DNA of 64,000 bases from Streptomyces sp. NRRL S-87 (GTDB lineage Bacteria > Actinomycetota > Actinomycetes > Streptomycetales > Streptomycetaceae): positions 30,121-94,120 of the forward strand of contig NZ_JOGB01000023.1 in the NCBI RefSeq assembly GCF_000719335.1, read 5' to 3'. Within the stretch, counting starts at the first letter, position 1. Each line of letters opens with the position of its first letter. The notes under the pieces were generated by a model. It had not been told where the DNA came from and ran no database searches. It saw only the letters and a list, made by a program, of their open reading frames with translations. The translations under genes were made by a program, and so were the position numbers. Positions 48,736 through 57,120 of the stretch are shown piece by piece.

Positions 48736-50435
48736 TGCTCGCTCACCCACCAGTCCTCGAGGAGCAGGGCGTCGATGCCGGACTCCTGGAGGCAGTCCAG
48801 GGCCTGGGTGGGCGTGCCGCAGATCGGTTTGCCCTTGATGTTGAGGCTGGTGTTGATCAGCACGGGTACGCCGGTGATCGCGTGGAACTCGCGCAGGACC
48901 GTGTCGAGGAACGGGTTCTGGCGGGGGTGAAGGATCTGGACGCGGGCGAGTCCGTTGGCGTGGACGACGGCGGGGATCTTGTCGCGGGCCAGGTCGGTGA
49001 CACCGCTGGCGAAGGACATGAACGGTGCGGGCTGCCCGAGGGTGAAGTAGTCGGCGGCTCTCTCGGCGAGGACGACGGGGGCGAAGGGCCGGAACGGCTC
49101 GCGGAACTTGACCTTGGCATTCAGGCGGTCGACGACGTCCGCGCGCAGCGGTGAAGCGAGGATCGAGCGGTTGCCCAGGGCGCGGGGCCCGGCTTCGAGG
49201 CGGCCGCGGAAGACGCCCACGATCTGCCCCTCGGCCAGGCGCAGGGCAAGGTGGCGGGCGGCGTCGGCCGGACGGTGTGCGGCCGTACCCGGGCGGGGCT
49301 CGGCACCCAGCTCGAGGCCGGGGAAGGAAGGCCCGAGGTAGCACTCGCCCTGCACCCCGGCCACCGGCCGTACGGCGTGCTGCTGGTGGGCGTGGAGGGC
49401 GGCGCCGGTAGCGGTCCCGGAGTCGCCCGGGGCCGGCGGAACGAACACCTCCTCGAAGCCCGCCCGCTCGACGATCTTGCCGATGCTGACGCAGTTCAGG
49501 GCGACACCGCCGCCCAGACACAGGTACTTCTCGCCGGTGCGGTAGCGGGCCTGCCTCGCGAGGTGGACCATCACCTGCTCGGTGCGTTCCTGGAGGGCGG
49601 CCGCCAGGTCGGCGTGGACCTGGGCGGCCTCCTGCTTCGGGGCGCGGGGCGGGCAGGTCGCGGCGATGAAGGCCGGTGACAGGCGGGAGTAGCGGCTGGA
49701 GATGACCCGCAGGGGGAAGAGGCGCGGGTCGAGCGCGAACGCCTCGACGGTGAGGGGGATCGCCTGGGCGAACAGGTCCCTAAAGCGCCCCGGGTCCCCC
49801 AGGGCGGCGAGCGCCATCACGGTGCCCTCCTCGTCGCCGCGCCGCCACCCCAGGTGCTCGGTGACGGCGCCGTAGGCGTAGCCGAGGGAGGCTGGATCCG
49901 GCAGGGACCAGCGCCCGCCCAGCGCAGCCCGCCGCCCGGTGCGGCGGCCGGCGCAGATGGAGGTGGTGGTGGTCTCGCCGAGGCTGTCCACCACCAGCAC
50001 CGCGGCGGCCTCGTAGGGGGAGGCCTCGAACGCGTACAGAGCGTGCGCGCGGTGGTGTTCCACCCCGTGCAGTTCGGCGTGGGGGAAGCGGCGTCCGAAC
50101 TGCCGCAGGCGTTCGCTCGCCCGGCGGTGGACGACCGCGAAGCTGCGTGCCCGGGGCCACGCCCGGCCGGCCGTCCCGGGGCGCAGGTGCCGCAACGGGA
50201 CGGCTGCCGTGAGGTAGCGGCGGGGGGCGAAGTTGTAGGCCACGTCTGTGACGTCGGCGGCGGTCAGGCCGGCCTCGCCGAGCAGCCAGGCGATGGCCAG
50301 GTCGGGGTAGGCCTTGGTGTGCTTGATGCCGTTGAGGCGTTCCTCCTCCACCAGCCCGACCAGGCGGCCGTCCGCAATCAGCGCGGCCGCGGAGTCGTGC
50401 GTGCCGGAGCACAGCCCCATCACCACCGGCCCCAT
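48732..50435 (-). CDS. NodU/CmcH-family O-carbamoyltransferase
   Basis: The product has 567 residues. It starts at ATG 50435 (TGATG with the upstream gene; GGAGG eight bases upstream; GTG 50438 is possible). The N-terminal Kae1-like domain begins MGPVVMGLCSGTHDSAAALI and has EHHRAHALYAF; the C-terminal YrdC-like part has GPRALGNRSILASPLRADVV and INTSLNIKGKPICGTPTQAL. These are family hallmarks. The enzymes transfer carbamoyl from carbamoyl phosphate to hydroxyls of sugars or antibiotics (e.g. cephamycin, tobramycin, polyoxin). A natural acceptor here is the hydroxymethyl made by the neighbouring enzyme, or a sugar hydroxyl. Confidence 0.93.
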   Translation of the reverse strand: MGPVVMGLCSGTHDSAAALIADGRLVGLVEEERLNGIKHTKAYPDLAIAWLLGEAGLTAADVTDVAYNFAPRRYLTAAVPLRHLRPGTAGRAWPRARSFAVVHRRASERLRQFGRRFPHAELHGVEHHRAHALYAFEASPYEAAAVLVVDSLGETTTTSICAGRRTGRRAALGGRWSLPDPASLGYAYGAVTEHLGWRRGDEEGTVMALAALGDPGRFRDLFAQAIPLTVEAFALDPRLFPLRVISSRYSRLSPAFIAATCPPRAPKQEAAQVHADLAAALQERTEQVMVHLARQARYRTGEKYLCLGGGVALNCVSIGKIVERAGFEEVFVPPAPGDSGTATGAALHAHQQHAVRPVAGVQGECYLGPSFPGLELGAEPRPGTAAHRPADAARHLALRLAEGQIVGVFRGRLEAGPRALGNRSILASPLRADVVDRLNAKVKFREPFRPFAPVVLAERAADYFTLGQPAPFMSFASGVTDLARDKIPAVVHANGLARVQILHPRQNPFLDTVLREFHAITGVPVLINTSLNIKGKPICGTPTQALDCLQESGIDALLLEDWWVSEQ

Positions 50436-51361
50436 CACACCGCCCTCCCACTCAGCTGCGCGTACCAGCCGGCCAGGCCCTCGCTCAGGACGCCGGCCGG
50501 GTCCGCGACCATGCGGCGCGCGTCGGCGCGGTCGCCGTCCTTCCAGATCCGATAGCTGCGCATGACGTGTGCGAAGTCGCCCCACGCGCCCTCGGGGACC
50601 GCGCCGCGGGTGACACGTTCCAGGAGGGAGTCGAAGTCCTCCCACGCCACGGTGAGCGCCTCCATCACCCGGCTGGGCTGCACGGTGCCGGGGAGCGCGC
50701 GGGCGGCGGGAAGGTTGGTGTCGTAGAGGTGGAGCGAGTCCACGTGGTGGTGGTAGGGGCCCAGTTCGGCGCCGATCCAGTGGGCCATCAGCTCGTGCAG
50801 GACGGTCGCCGTGAAGACGTCGTAGCAAAAGCCCAGCCACAGGTCCTGGCTGCGCATGGTGGTGTGCATCTGGAGGCGGCCGTCGCGCAGGTAGAAGCGG
50901 TAGCCGAGGGTGCAGGGCACATCGCTGTGGTGCGGGATGTCGCGGTCCGGGTCGTACAGCTGGATCAGGGCCCGGCGGGAGTCGGGGTCTTCCAACAGGG
51001 TGCGCCGGACGTGGTCCAGCTGGTCGTGCCCGGGCCGCCACGCCCGCATGCGCGGGCCGTACGCGCCGCGCAGGACTCCGTCGTCCGCGTACTGGGCCAT
51101 GCGTTGGTTGTAGGTGTAGATCCAGCCGCCGTCGGAGCCGGAGAGGATCCAGGTCGCTTCGGCGGCGGCGAACGCCGCGTTCAGGACACGCGCTGGGGGC
51201 AGCGAGACCAGGCGTCGGCGCGGATCGGTCAGGGTGAGGTGCGCGCCGATGACCTCGGTGGTGGCCATCCCGCGGGGCTTGACGATGCGCCCTTGGGCCA
51301 GGACGGCGGTGCATGCGGCGGTGAACAGCTCGTTGGCCGAGCCGGCGGTCAGGTGGATCAC
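50435..51361 (-). CDS. Thymidylate-synthase-like cytidylate hydroxymethylase (predicted)
   Basis: The product has 308 residues (GTG 51361, GGAGG upstream). The catalytic Cys is residue 150 (SDVPCTLGYRF). Relative to it, R170, S171, D173, H211 and Y213 fall at exactly the spacings of E. coli ThyA residues R166, S167, D169, H207 and Y209. The residue equivalent to Asn177, which selects uracil, is Asp181 (WLGFCYDVF). Asn-to-Asp there is the mark of dCMP hydroxymethylase and of the CMP hydroxymethylase MilA of mildiomycin biosynthesis. I therefore predict C5 hydroxymethylation (or methylation) of CMP or dCMP using methylene-tetrahydrofolate. It is coupled to both neighbours. Confidence 0.85.
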   Translation of the reverse strand: MIHLTAGSANELFTAACTAVLAQGRIVKPRGMATTEVIGAHLTLTDPRRRLVSLPPARVLNAAFAAAEATWILSGSDGGWIYTYNQRMAQYADDGVLRGAYGPRMRAWRPGHDQLDHVRRTLLEDPDSRRALIQLYDPDRDIPHHSDVPCTLGYRFYLRDGRLQMHTTMRSQDLWLGFCYDVFTATVLHELMAHWIGAELGPYHHHVDSLHLYDTNLPAARALPGTVQPSRVMEALTVAWEDFDSLLERVTRGAVPEGAWGDFAHVMRSYRIWKDGDRADARRMVADPAGVLSEGLAGWYAQLSGRAV

Positions 51362-52356
51362 GCGGTCCCTCCGATCAGGTGGGCGCAGTGGGCAGCGTTC
51401 ATCCACTGCCACTGGCGGGTGATGCCTTCGATCAGGTCGACCGTCGGCCGGTACCCGAGGCTGGTGGTGGCGCGGCGGGTGTCGCCCTCGGTCGAGGCGG
51501 GGTCGCCGCTACGGCTGACCGCGTGAACGACGGGCACCGGCTGGCCGGTGACGCGCTCGACGGTGTCCAGGACCGTCTGGACCGTCACGCTCGCCGGGCC
51601 GGCGATGTTGACGGCCCGGCCCGTGACGGTGGCGCCGGCGGCCAGCAGCAGGGCGTTGACCGCGTCGGCGACGTATGTGAAGTTCCGGCGCTGCTGCCCG
51701 TCGCCGTACAGGAGCATCGGCTCACCGGTCCGTACGGCGTCCAGCATCCGAAAGATCGCCATGTCGGGGCGCTGACGCGGCCCGTAGACGGTGAAGAACC
51801 GCAGGGCGACAGTGCTCGTGACGGCGGAGGAACGGACCGCGTAGGCCAGGGCGAGCTGCTCGGCGGCGAGTTTCGAGACGCCGTAGGGGGAGATCGGCAT
51901 GAGAGGGCCGTCCTCGGCTGACGGCTGCGGTGCGCTGCCGTAGACGCTGGAGGAGGAGGCGATCACGAGGCGGCAGATTTCCGCCCGTTCGCACTCCCGG
52001 ACCAGGTGGTGGGTGGCGGCGATGTTGTCGCGGATGTAGCCCGTGAAGTTCGCACCCCACGAGGAGCGGACGCCGGTGGCTGCGGCCAGGTGGAACACCG
52101 CGTCCACGCCAAGGAGTCCAGGGCTCCTCAGGCCTGCCACGTCGGCTTCCTCAAATCGGAACCGCGGGTGGGCGAGGGCCTGCTGCAGGTTGGCGGCCGC
52201 GATGGGGTCGGTGCCAGGTGAGCGCCGGTCGATCCCGGTCACTCGCCAGCCGGACTCCAGAAGGGCGTCCGCCAGGTTCGACCCGATGAAGCCGGCCGCA
52301 CCGGTGACCAGGGCTGTCCTTCCGCCTTCGGCGGGCGACACGTCTGTGGTGAGCAC
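51358..52356 (-). CDS. NAD-dependent nucleotide-sugar epimerase/dehydratase
   Basis: The product has 332 residues (GTG 52356 behind AGAGGA). An extended SDR: the NAD-binding GAAGFIGSNLADAL lies at about 19-32, the catalytic Ser near ASSSSVYG and the YxxxK motif in SPYGVSKLAAEQ. The RFFTVYGPRQRPD segment places it with UDP-glucose 4-epimerase and UDP-glucuronate-type enzymes. As first gene of the operon it probably supplies the sugar donor for the glycosyltransferase. Confidence 0.9.
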   Translation of the reverse strand: MLTTDVSPAEGGRTALVTGAAGFIGSNLADALLESGWRVTGIDRRSPGTDPIAAANLQQALAHPRFRFEEADVAGLRSPGLLGVDAVFHLAAATGVRSSWGANFTGYIRDNIAATHHLVRECERAEICRLVIASSSSVYGSAPQPSAEDGPLMPISPYGVSKLAAEQLALAYAVRSSAVTSTVALRFFTVYGPRQRPDMAIFRMLDAVRTGEPMLLYGDGQQRRNFTYVADAVNALLLAAGATVTGRAVNIAGPASVTVQTVLDTVERVTGQPVPVVHAVSRSGDPASTEGDTRRATTSLGYRPTVDLIEGITRQWQWMNAAHCAHLIGGTA

Positions 52357-52490
52357 GCAGGTTCCTCTCTGCTCGATGGCCGGCCGCTACGAGCGCCGGG
52401 CCGTCAAGGTCTGCGCCGACCCGGGCGGGCCGGCTGGGTCTGGGCCAGGCGTAATGGCCGGGGCGGCCCGATGACTGTGGGGGCTGGGGT

Positions 52491-52727
52491 CTAGAAGGCG
52501 CCGCGGTCGCCGCAGCGGCACGCCCGGTCCGGGCCGTCGGCGTGCGGGGCATCGTCAGGCCGGGAGGCAGCGGGTCCGAGTTGAGGCTCCGCGGCGGCGT
52601 GCGGTGTGGTGGCGAGCTCGCCGAGGAGTAGAGCGGTGGCGATGTGCCCGGCAGCCCATGCAGCGGTCAGCAGGGTGCCGACGCGGTCACGGTGTAACCG
52701 GGGGCGCGCCCGGCGGCCGCGGCTCAC
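52491..52727 (-). CDS. Small membrane protein
   Basis: The product has 78 residues from GTG 52727 (GTGA overlap). One helix (VGTLLTAAWAAGHIATALLL) and a C-terminus with CRCGDRGAF are visible. It closes the small operon 53292-52491. Function unknown. Confidence 0.6.
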   Translation of the reverse strand: MSRGRRARPRLHRDRVGTLLTAAWAAGHIATALLLGELATTPHAAAEPQLGPAASRPDDAPHADGPDRACRCGDRGAF

Positions 52728-52957
52728 CGGGGCTTCCTCTCGCAGTCGCCTATCAGGGCCTTCACTTCGAGGCCGTTGTCGAGGCGGGCCCACAGGTACG
52801 CCTGATCAGCCTCGACGCCGTCCCAGCCGGATCCGACTTGAACCACCCGGCCGGTGAACGGTTGCGGGGTTTCGCGGCGGCGGTCCTTGGGCGGAACGTA
52901 GGTGATACCGACGATCTCGTCGCCGAGGTCGTACGGGCAGCGACGGGCAGGTGTCAT
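52724..52957 (-). CDS. Small hypothetical protein
   Basis: The product has 77 residues, beta-rich (DLGDEIVGITYVPPKDRRRE; VVQVGSGWDGVEADQAYLWA), overlapping both neighbours by ATGA/GTGA. Similar short proteins occur next to XRE regulators in Streptomyces. Function unknown. Confidence 0.68.
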   Translation of the reverse strand: MTPARRCPYDLGDEIVGITYVPPKDRRRETPQPFTGRVVQVGSGWDGVEADQAYLWARLDNGLEVKALIGDCERKPR

Positions 52958-53292
52958 AGCTCTCGCCCCTCGCCCGCTCCGGAGGCGTCGCTGGCCGACG
53001 GGCCCTCGGTGGCCGGAGGCTGGTGGGGGCTCGTGTTGTCGAGGCTCTCCGGGTCCGCCTCGTCGCTGCCCGCGGGGGCGAGGCCGGGACCGTATGCACT
53101 CCAGTTGTCACCACCGCCCTCGGGGCACAGGTGGTAGACGCGGGTGCCGGAGTCCTCGGGGAGGGAGATGACCACCCCGGTCCGGCCGGTGATGGTGTCG
53201 GTGGCGAGGTCTCCGCGCTGGGGCCGCCAGTCGCCCACCGCGGGTAAGGCGCGGCGGGACGCGGCCTGCTCGATGGTCGGTCGCTCAGGCAT
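52954..53292 (-). CDS. Small hypothetical protein
   Basis: The product has 112 residues from ATG 53292. The middle (RPQRGDLATDTITGRTGVVI) resembles the small beta domain of its downstream neighbour; the C-terminus is disordered and acidic. It is read away from the operator at 53307-53342. Confidence 0.68.
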   Translation of the reverse strand: MPERPTIEQAASRRALPAVGDWRPQRGDLATDTITGRTGVVISLPEDSGTRVYHLCPEGGGDNWSAYGPGLAPAGSDEADPESLDNTSPHQPPATEGPSASDASGAGEGREL

Positions 53293-53306
53293 GAGCAGAA
53301 CGTAAG

Positions 53307-53342
53307 GGCCCGTATACGGGCCGATATGAATCTGGCGTATAC
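53307..53342. promoter_or_regulatory. Palindrome GGCCCGTATACGGGCC and second CGTATAC site
   Basis: 53307-53322 is a perfect 16-bp palindrome, and its core CGTATAC recurs at 53336-53342, 25 bp further. This lies between the XRE gene (ends 53343) and the small operon. It is probably the operator and promoter of the small operon, bound by the XRE protein. Confidence 0.6.
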
Positions 53343-54587
53343 CTACAGGTCATCCAGGGAAAACCGGTCCGACATGCCGCGCAGACGCTGCCGGGTGAGC
53401 TGCCTCTCGCCATAAACGATCTGCCGGAGCGTGGAGCGGGCGATGGGGTGGTTGCGCACCAGCTGAGGGGCGAGGTTCTCCGCTGTCTCCAGCTCGGTCA
53501 GGGCCTTGGACCGGTTGCCGTCCCACAGCCAGGCGCGGGCAAGGTCCATGTGGTGATGGCCCTGCCTCGACTTGGGCAGGGCGGCGATGTGCCCGGGGTC
53601 GGTGCGGCGGTTCAGGCGCAGCGCCTCGCGCTGGTCGCTCATCTCCAGCACGACATTGATCTCGTGGATCTGCACGTTCCCGGTGGAGAAGGTCAGGGAG
53701 TGCCGGTCGAAGGGCATCGCTCCCACGTACGCGTCCACTCGCGCCGCTGCCTCGGTGGCGTAGCCGATCCGGGTCCGGGCTTCCTCGCGGCGGTTGGCTC
53801 GCGCCGCGGACACCGCGGACCGCAGCTGCAGGGCGCCCCATACCCGCAGGGCGAGGGGATCGCCGTCGTCGTAGGCGTCTTGCACCGCGGAGAGAGCCTT
53901 GTCCGCGAGGGCGAGGGCGTCGGCGTAGTCGGCGGTCGCCCACATGTCCCACACCCGCATCCAGTCCGCGACGGCTGGCAGGAGCGGGTCACCGGAGCGG
54001 GCCGCGGCCCAGACGGCGCGCTCGCAGGCGACGGCTACCAGCTCGGCTTGGCCCAAGGCGTGCGCGGCGGTGTGGGCGAACTTGCATGCCACCGCGTAGA
54101 CGGCATACGCCTCCTCCTGCTCGTGTCCGGTACCGACGTCCGCTAGAGCGCGGGCCTCGCGCAGCAGGTCGGGGATCTCGCGCAGGATCGCGCTGTTGGC
54201 GGCCGCGTCGCGCAGGCGGTGGAGTCGACGAGTCTCCTGCCACAGCGCGGCCGATGAGCGGGGGGTGCCGTCGAACGTGGGGGTGAGGTCGTAGCGGCGC
54301 AGCTCCCGCATGATCGACGCGGCGGCTGCGTGCCATCCGGCGTCGGGGTCGGCGCTGCTGGTGTAGGGCCGTTGGATCAGGGTGTTGGGATGGCAGTGGA
54401 GGGCGGCGGCCAGGGCGTTGATCTGCGAAGAGCGATCCAGCTCGATCGCGCCGCTCTCCATCCGGGACACCCATGCCTGGGTCTTGCCGAGCGCCGCGGC
54501 GACGTCGGCCTGTGTCATCCCGACCTTGAGGCGCTGACGTCGGGCGCGCTGACCGATGGCCTCGTGTTCCTCAAGCTGGTGGGGCAT
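53343..54587 (-). CDS. XRE-family regulator with TPR-like C-terminal domain
   Basis: The product has 414 residues (ATG 54587, GGAG upstream). Residues 8-70 form the XRE helix-turn-helix (RQRLKVGMTQADVAAALGKT then QAWVSRMESGAIELDRSSQI). The remaining 330 residues are helical repeats (EAYAVYAVACKFAHTAAHAL; HMDLARAWLWDGNRSKALTE), as in Streptomyces signal-responsive regulators with TPR domains that bind peptides or other ligands. It probably controls the small operon at 53292 and perhaps the conjugation operon upstream. Confidence 0.85.
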   Translation of the reverse strand: MPHQLEEHEAIGQRARRQRLKVGMTQADVAAALGKTQAWVSRMESGAIELDRSSQINALAAALHCHPNTLIQRPYTSSADPDAGWHAAAASIMRELRRYDLTPTFDGTPRSSAALWQETRRLHRLRDAAANSAILREIPDLLREARALADVGTGHEQEEAYAVYAVACKFAHTAAHALGQAELVAVACERAVWAAARSGDPLLPAVADWMRVWDMWATADYADALALADKALSAVQDAYDDGDPLALRVWGALQLRSAVSAARANRREEARTRIGYATEAAARVDAYVGAMPFDRHSLTFSTGNVQIHEINVVLEMSDQREALRLNRRTDPGHIAALPKSRQGHHHMDLARAWLWDGNRSKALTELETAENLAPQLVRNHPIARSTLRQIVYGERQLTRQRLRGMSDRFSLDDL

Positions 54588-54816
54588 GGTGAACTCCGTC
54601 CTTGGCTCGACACCTTGGACGGTACCGCTCAGATAGGCGGACGGCCCCGGGGATCTCACCGATCGCCGGGGCCGTCAGGCGCGGACGCGTGGTGCTTTGG
54701 GGGCGGGCGTCCTCGACGTGGCGGATGGCCTCGCGGTCGGGCCCGTCCAGCCCTCCTCGGTCGCGGCGTCGAAACGTCCGGGCGCCGGCACCGCGGGCGG
54801 GCGTGATGGGCGTCAT
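54571..54816 (-). CDS. Possible small protein coupled to DUF4913 gene
   Basis: An ATG at 54816 overlaps the DUF4913 stop (ATGA) and opens an 81-residue frame with good GC3 bias over its first 60 codons (REAIRHVEDARPQSTTRPRL). It runs through the hairpin at 54640-54676 and into the next gene's start, which argues against it. Confidence 0.3.
   Translation of the reverse strand: MTPITPARGAGARTFRRRDRGGLDGPDREAIRHVEDARPQSTTRPRLTAPAIGEIPGAVRLSERYRPRCRAKDGVHHAPPA
54640..54676 (-). terminator. Strong hairpin at the end of the conjugation operon
   Basis: GACGGCCCCGG 54640-54650 pairs with 54666-54676 and GATC 54652-54655 with 54661-54664; loop five bases. Confidence 0.75.
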
Positions 54817-55391
54817 TCGGGGCGGTTCCAGGCGCTGGGCACGATGCTGGGCATGCGGTGGTCGATCTGGTGCTCGCCCTTGGTGCAGCCCGCGAACGGG
54901 CCTCCGGAGGGGCGCAGTTCCCGCATGCAGGGGTCGAGGTGGTCGCGGTGCCACACGCTGGGCCCGGTGTAGCCGCAGGTGGCGGGGTCGGTGAGCTCTT
55001 GCCAGGCGAGCCAGAGGGCGTGGAGGCGGGCGACGGCGACGGGGTGCTCGAACCACAGATGGCACCAGCGGGCGTCGGAGCTGGGTTCGGCAAGGTAGCC
55101 GGGGACGAGAACGCCCTCGACCCACTCGATCAGGGCGCGCAGCTCGTCGTCGTACTGCGGGGAGTCGAGGAGGAGGATGAACGGCGGGAACTGCGCCTCG
55201 TCCTCTTCGGCCGTGTCCGCAGGCTCCTCGCCGGCTGCTGCGTCGTCGTCCTGTGAGGCCTCATCGGCGTCTTCGGTCAGCCGCTTGACCTGGGCGGTCA
55301 GCGCCGTGACAGTGGCCTTGAGGTCCTCCAGGTCCTGGAACAGGCCGACCGGCACCTCGAAGTCCGGGGTGTCCGGGTCGTGGTCAGCCAC
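54813..55391 (-). CDS. DUF4913 domain protein
   Basis: The product has 192 residues (ATG 55391, overlapping the VirD4-like stop). A coiled-coil N-terminus (LEDLKATVTALTAQVKRLTE) and acidic linker precede the DUF4913 domain (HPVAVARLHALWLAWQELTD; WHRDHLDPCMRELRPSGGPF; CTKGEHQI). The family accompanies T4SS-like coupling proteins in actinomycetes; its role is unknown. Confidence 0.85.
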   Translation of the reverse strand: MADHDPDTPDFEVPVGLFQDLEDLKATVTALTAQVKRLTEDADEASQDDDAAAGEEPADTAEEDEAQFPPFILLLDSPQYDDELRALIEWVEGVLVPGYLAEPSSDARWCHLWFEHPVAVARLHALWLAWQELTDPATCGYTGPSVWHRDHLDPCMRELRPSGGPFAGCTKGEHQIDHRMPSIVPSAWNRPE

Positions 55392-57120
55392 GGCGGGCAG
55401 CCTTCCGCTCCTCGTACGCGGCGACGGCCCGCTTGGTGATGGCCGCCTCCTCCTTCTTCATCTGCGGTCCAATGTGGGCCATGCCCTCTTCCTCGTACCA
55501 GGGGCGCAGGGCGATCTGCGCGACGGGCATGCCGGTGGCCATCAGCAGCGCGCTGCCCTTGCGCATGGAGCGGATCCGGGAGGGGTCCATGACCTCCTCA
55601 CGCTGCTCGGACCAGCTGCGGCTGACACCATCCTTGCTCTTGGAGTACGAGCCGCGCTCGACCCAGTGGGGTCCGATCAGGGTGCTGACGTCCTGGGCGA
55701 ACTTGGCGTCGTCGACGCCGACGCCGATGAGTTTCTTGGTGGCGGCGGACCACATGGCGTCCATGCCGACCTCGCCCCAGCTCTTCACACCCTGCCGGTA
55801 GCTCTGGAGGATCACGAACGGCGTGATGCCGCGGCTGCCGAGGTGGCTGTAGAGGTCGGGGAGGTCGGCGATCTTGCAGATGTTGGCTGCCTCGTCCAGG
55901 ACGGCGCGCATCGGCTCGGGCAGGCGGCCTCCGTGGCGCTCTCCGGCCTCGGCGCCGGCGGTGAAGACCGCGTCGGCGACGGCGGCGACCAGTGCGCTCG
56001 AGGGTCCGCCCTTCTTACTCAGCAGGTACAGGGTGTCCTTGCTGGTGGCGAAGGTCTCGGGGTCGAAGCGGGGCCGGTGCTGGTCGGGGGTGACCCAGGC
56101 GAGGACCTTCTCGTCGCGCAGCGCGGACATGGCGGTCCGCGCGTTCTGGTAGATGCCGGACTGGGTCTCCTCGGCGATGTTGATGGAGGAGTCGATCTGC
56201 TCCGCGAGGACGGGCTCGTGCTGGTAGAGGATCCGCAGGGGCGCCTTCTCCTTGGGGTCGGCCAGCCAGCGCATGACCTCGCGGACGGTCGCACCGTCCC
56301 ACCAGGCGGCCCGGTACAGGCCGGTGAGCAGGTCTGCGGCGGATTGGGACCAGAAGGGGTCAGCTTGCTCGCTGGTGATCTGGGTGGTGAAGTGGGAGGC
56401 CAGCCGTTCGGCGCCTTCGAGGGTTTCGGCCTGGGCCACCAGGTCGATCCACATCTCGCGCTCGGTCTGGGCCACGCCTTGGGTGTCCATGACGAAGGTG
56501 TGGCCGACCTGGGAGCGGGAGTGAAGGGTGGCCGCGTACACGTCGGCCTTGTTGGAGGTCATCAGCAGGGCGCCCGGGGCTTCCTCGGCGACCGGGACGG
56601 CCAGGGCGGTCGACTTGCCGGCGCGGGGGGCCATGACGGCGATGTAGGTGTCCTCGTCGCTCCCGCGCAGCTCGACGCCGGAGGGCAGGTGGTTGCCGAG
56701 CAGTACGCCCCGGTCCCGGGGCGGGAGTTCCTTGGGCTTGGCCTCCCGCAGGGACACCCGAAGGCGGGTCGCGGTGCGGGCCGCGGGCCCGGGCGTGAGC
56801 TCGCGCAGCTGGTACAGGGTGGCCAGGCTGCTGGGGTTGCGGAACCAGCGGAAGGAGATCCTCAGGCCCCAGACGATCAGGGCGACGACGGCGACGTCGA
56901 GGAGCGCGGCGCCGATGCCCGAGGCTGTGGGCGAGTCCGCCCAGACCGAGGTCCAGTCGGTCGCCATGCGGTAGACGGTGAGCGCGGAGGCGGGCGCGAC
57001 GTGGCCGCCGGTCAGCCGGGCGCCGGCGGCCGCCCCGGCCCAGGTGGCGGCGGACAGCGTCACCGCCGCGCCGCACAGGATGCCGCCGGCGGCCCAGGCG
57101 CGGTCGTTCTCCGTCATCAT
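55384..57120 (-). CDS. VirD4/TraD-like conjugation coupling ATPase
   Basis: The product has 578 residues (ATG 57120, alternative 57117). Two membrane helices lie in the first 95 residues. The Walker A reads APRAGKSTAL near residue 170, and a Walker B-type RAVLDEAANICKI lies near 400. The order and the SQSAADLLTGLYRAAWWDGA region fit TraG/VirD4 coupling proteins, which bring DNA to a type IV secretion channel. It is coupled to the VirB4-like gene. Streptomyces annotation often calls this family a type VI secretion protein, which is misleading. Confidence 0.85.
   Translation of the reverse strand: MMTENDRAWAAGGILCGAAVTLSAATWAGAAAGARLTGGHVAPASALTVYRMATDWTSVWADSPTASGIGAALLDVAVVALIVWGLRISFRWFRNPSSLATLYQLRELTPGPAARTATRLRVSLREAKPKELPPRDRGVLLGNHLPSGVELRGSDEDTYIAVMAPRAGKSTALAVPVAEEAPGALLMTSNKADVYAATLHSRSQVGHTFVMDTQGVAQTEREMWIDLVAQAETLEGAERLASHFTTQITSEQADPFWSQSAADLLTGLYRAAWWDGATVREVMRWLADPKEKAPLRILYQHEPVLAEQIDSSINIAEETQSGIYQNARTAMSALRDEKVLAWVTPDQHRPRFDPETFATSKDTLYLLSKKGGPSSALVAAVADAVFTAGAEAGERHGGRLPEPMRAVLDEAANICKIADLPDLYSHLGSRGITPFVILQSYRQGVKSWGEVGMDAMWSAATKKLIGVGVDDAKFAQDVSTLIGPHWVERGSYSKSKDGVSRSWSEQREEVMDPSRIRSMRKGSALLMATGMPVAQIALRPWYEEEGMAHIGPQMKKEEAAITKRAVAAYEERKAARRG

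Noticed and set aside
48732..51314. 860-residue continuous frame joining carbamoyltransferase with upstream sequence
   Set aside because: The N-terminal 290 residues are an out-of-frame shadow of the TS-like gene; the true start is ATG 50435.
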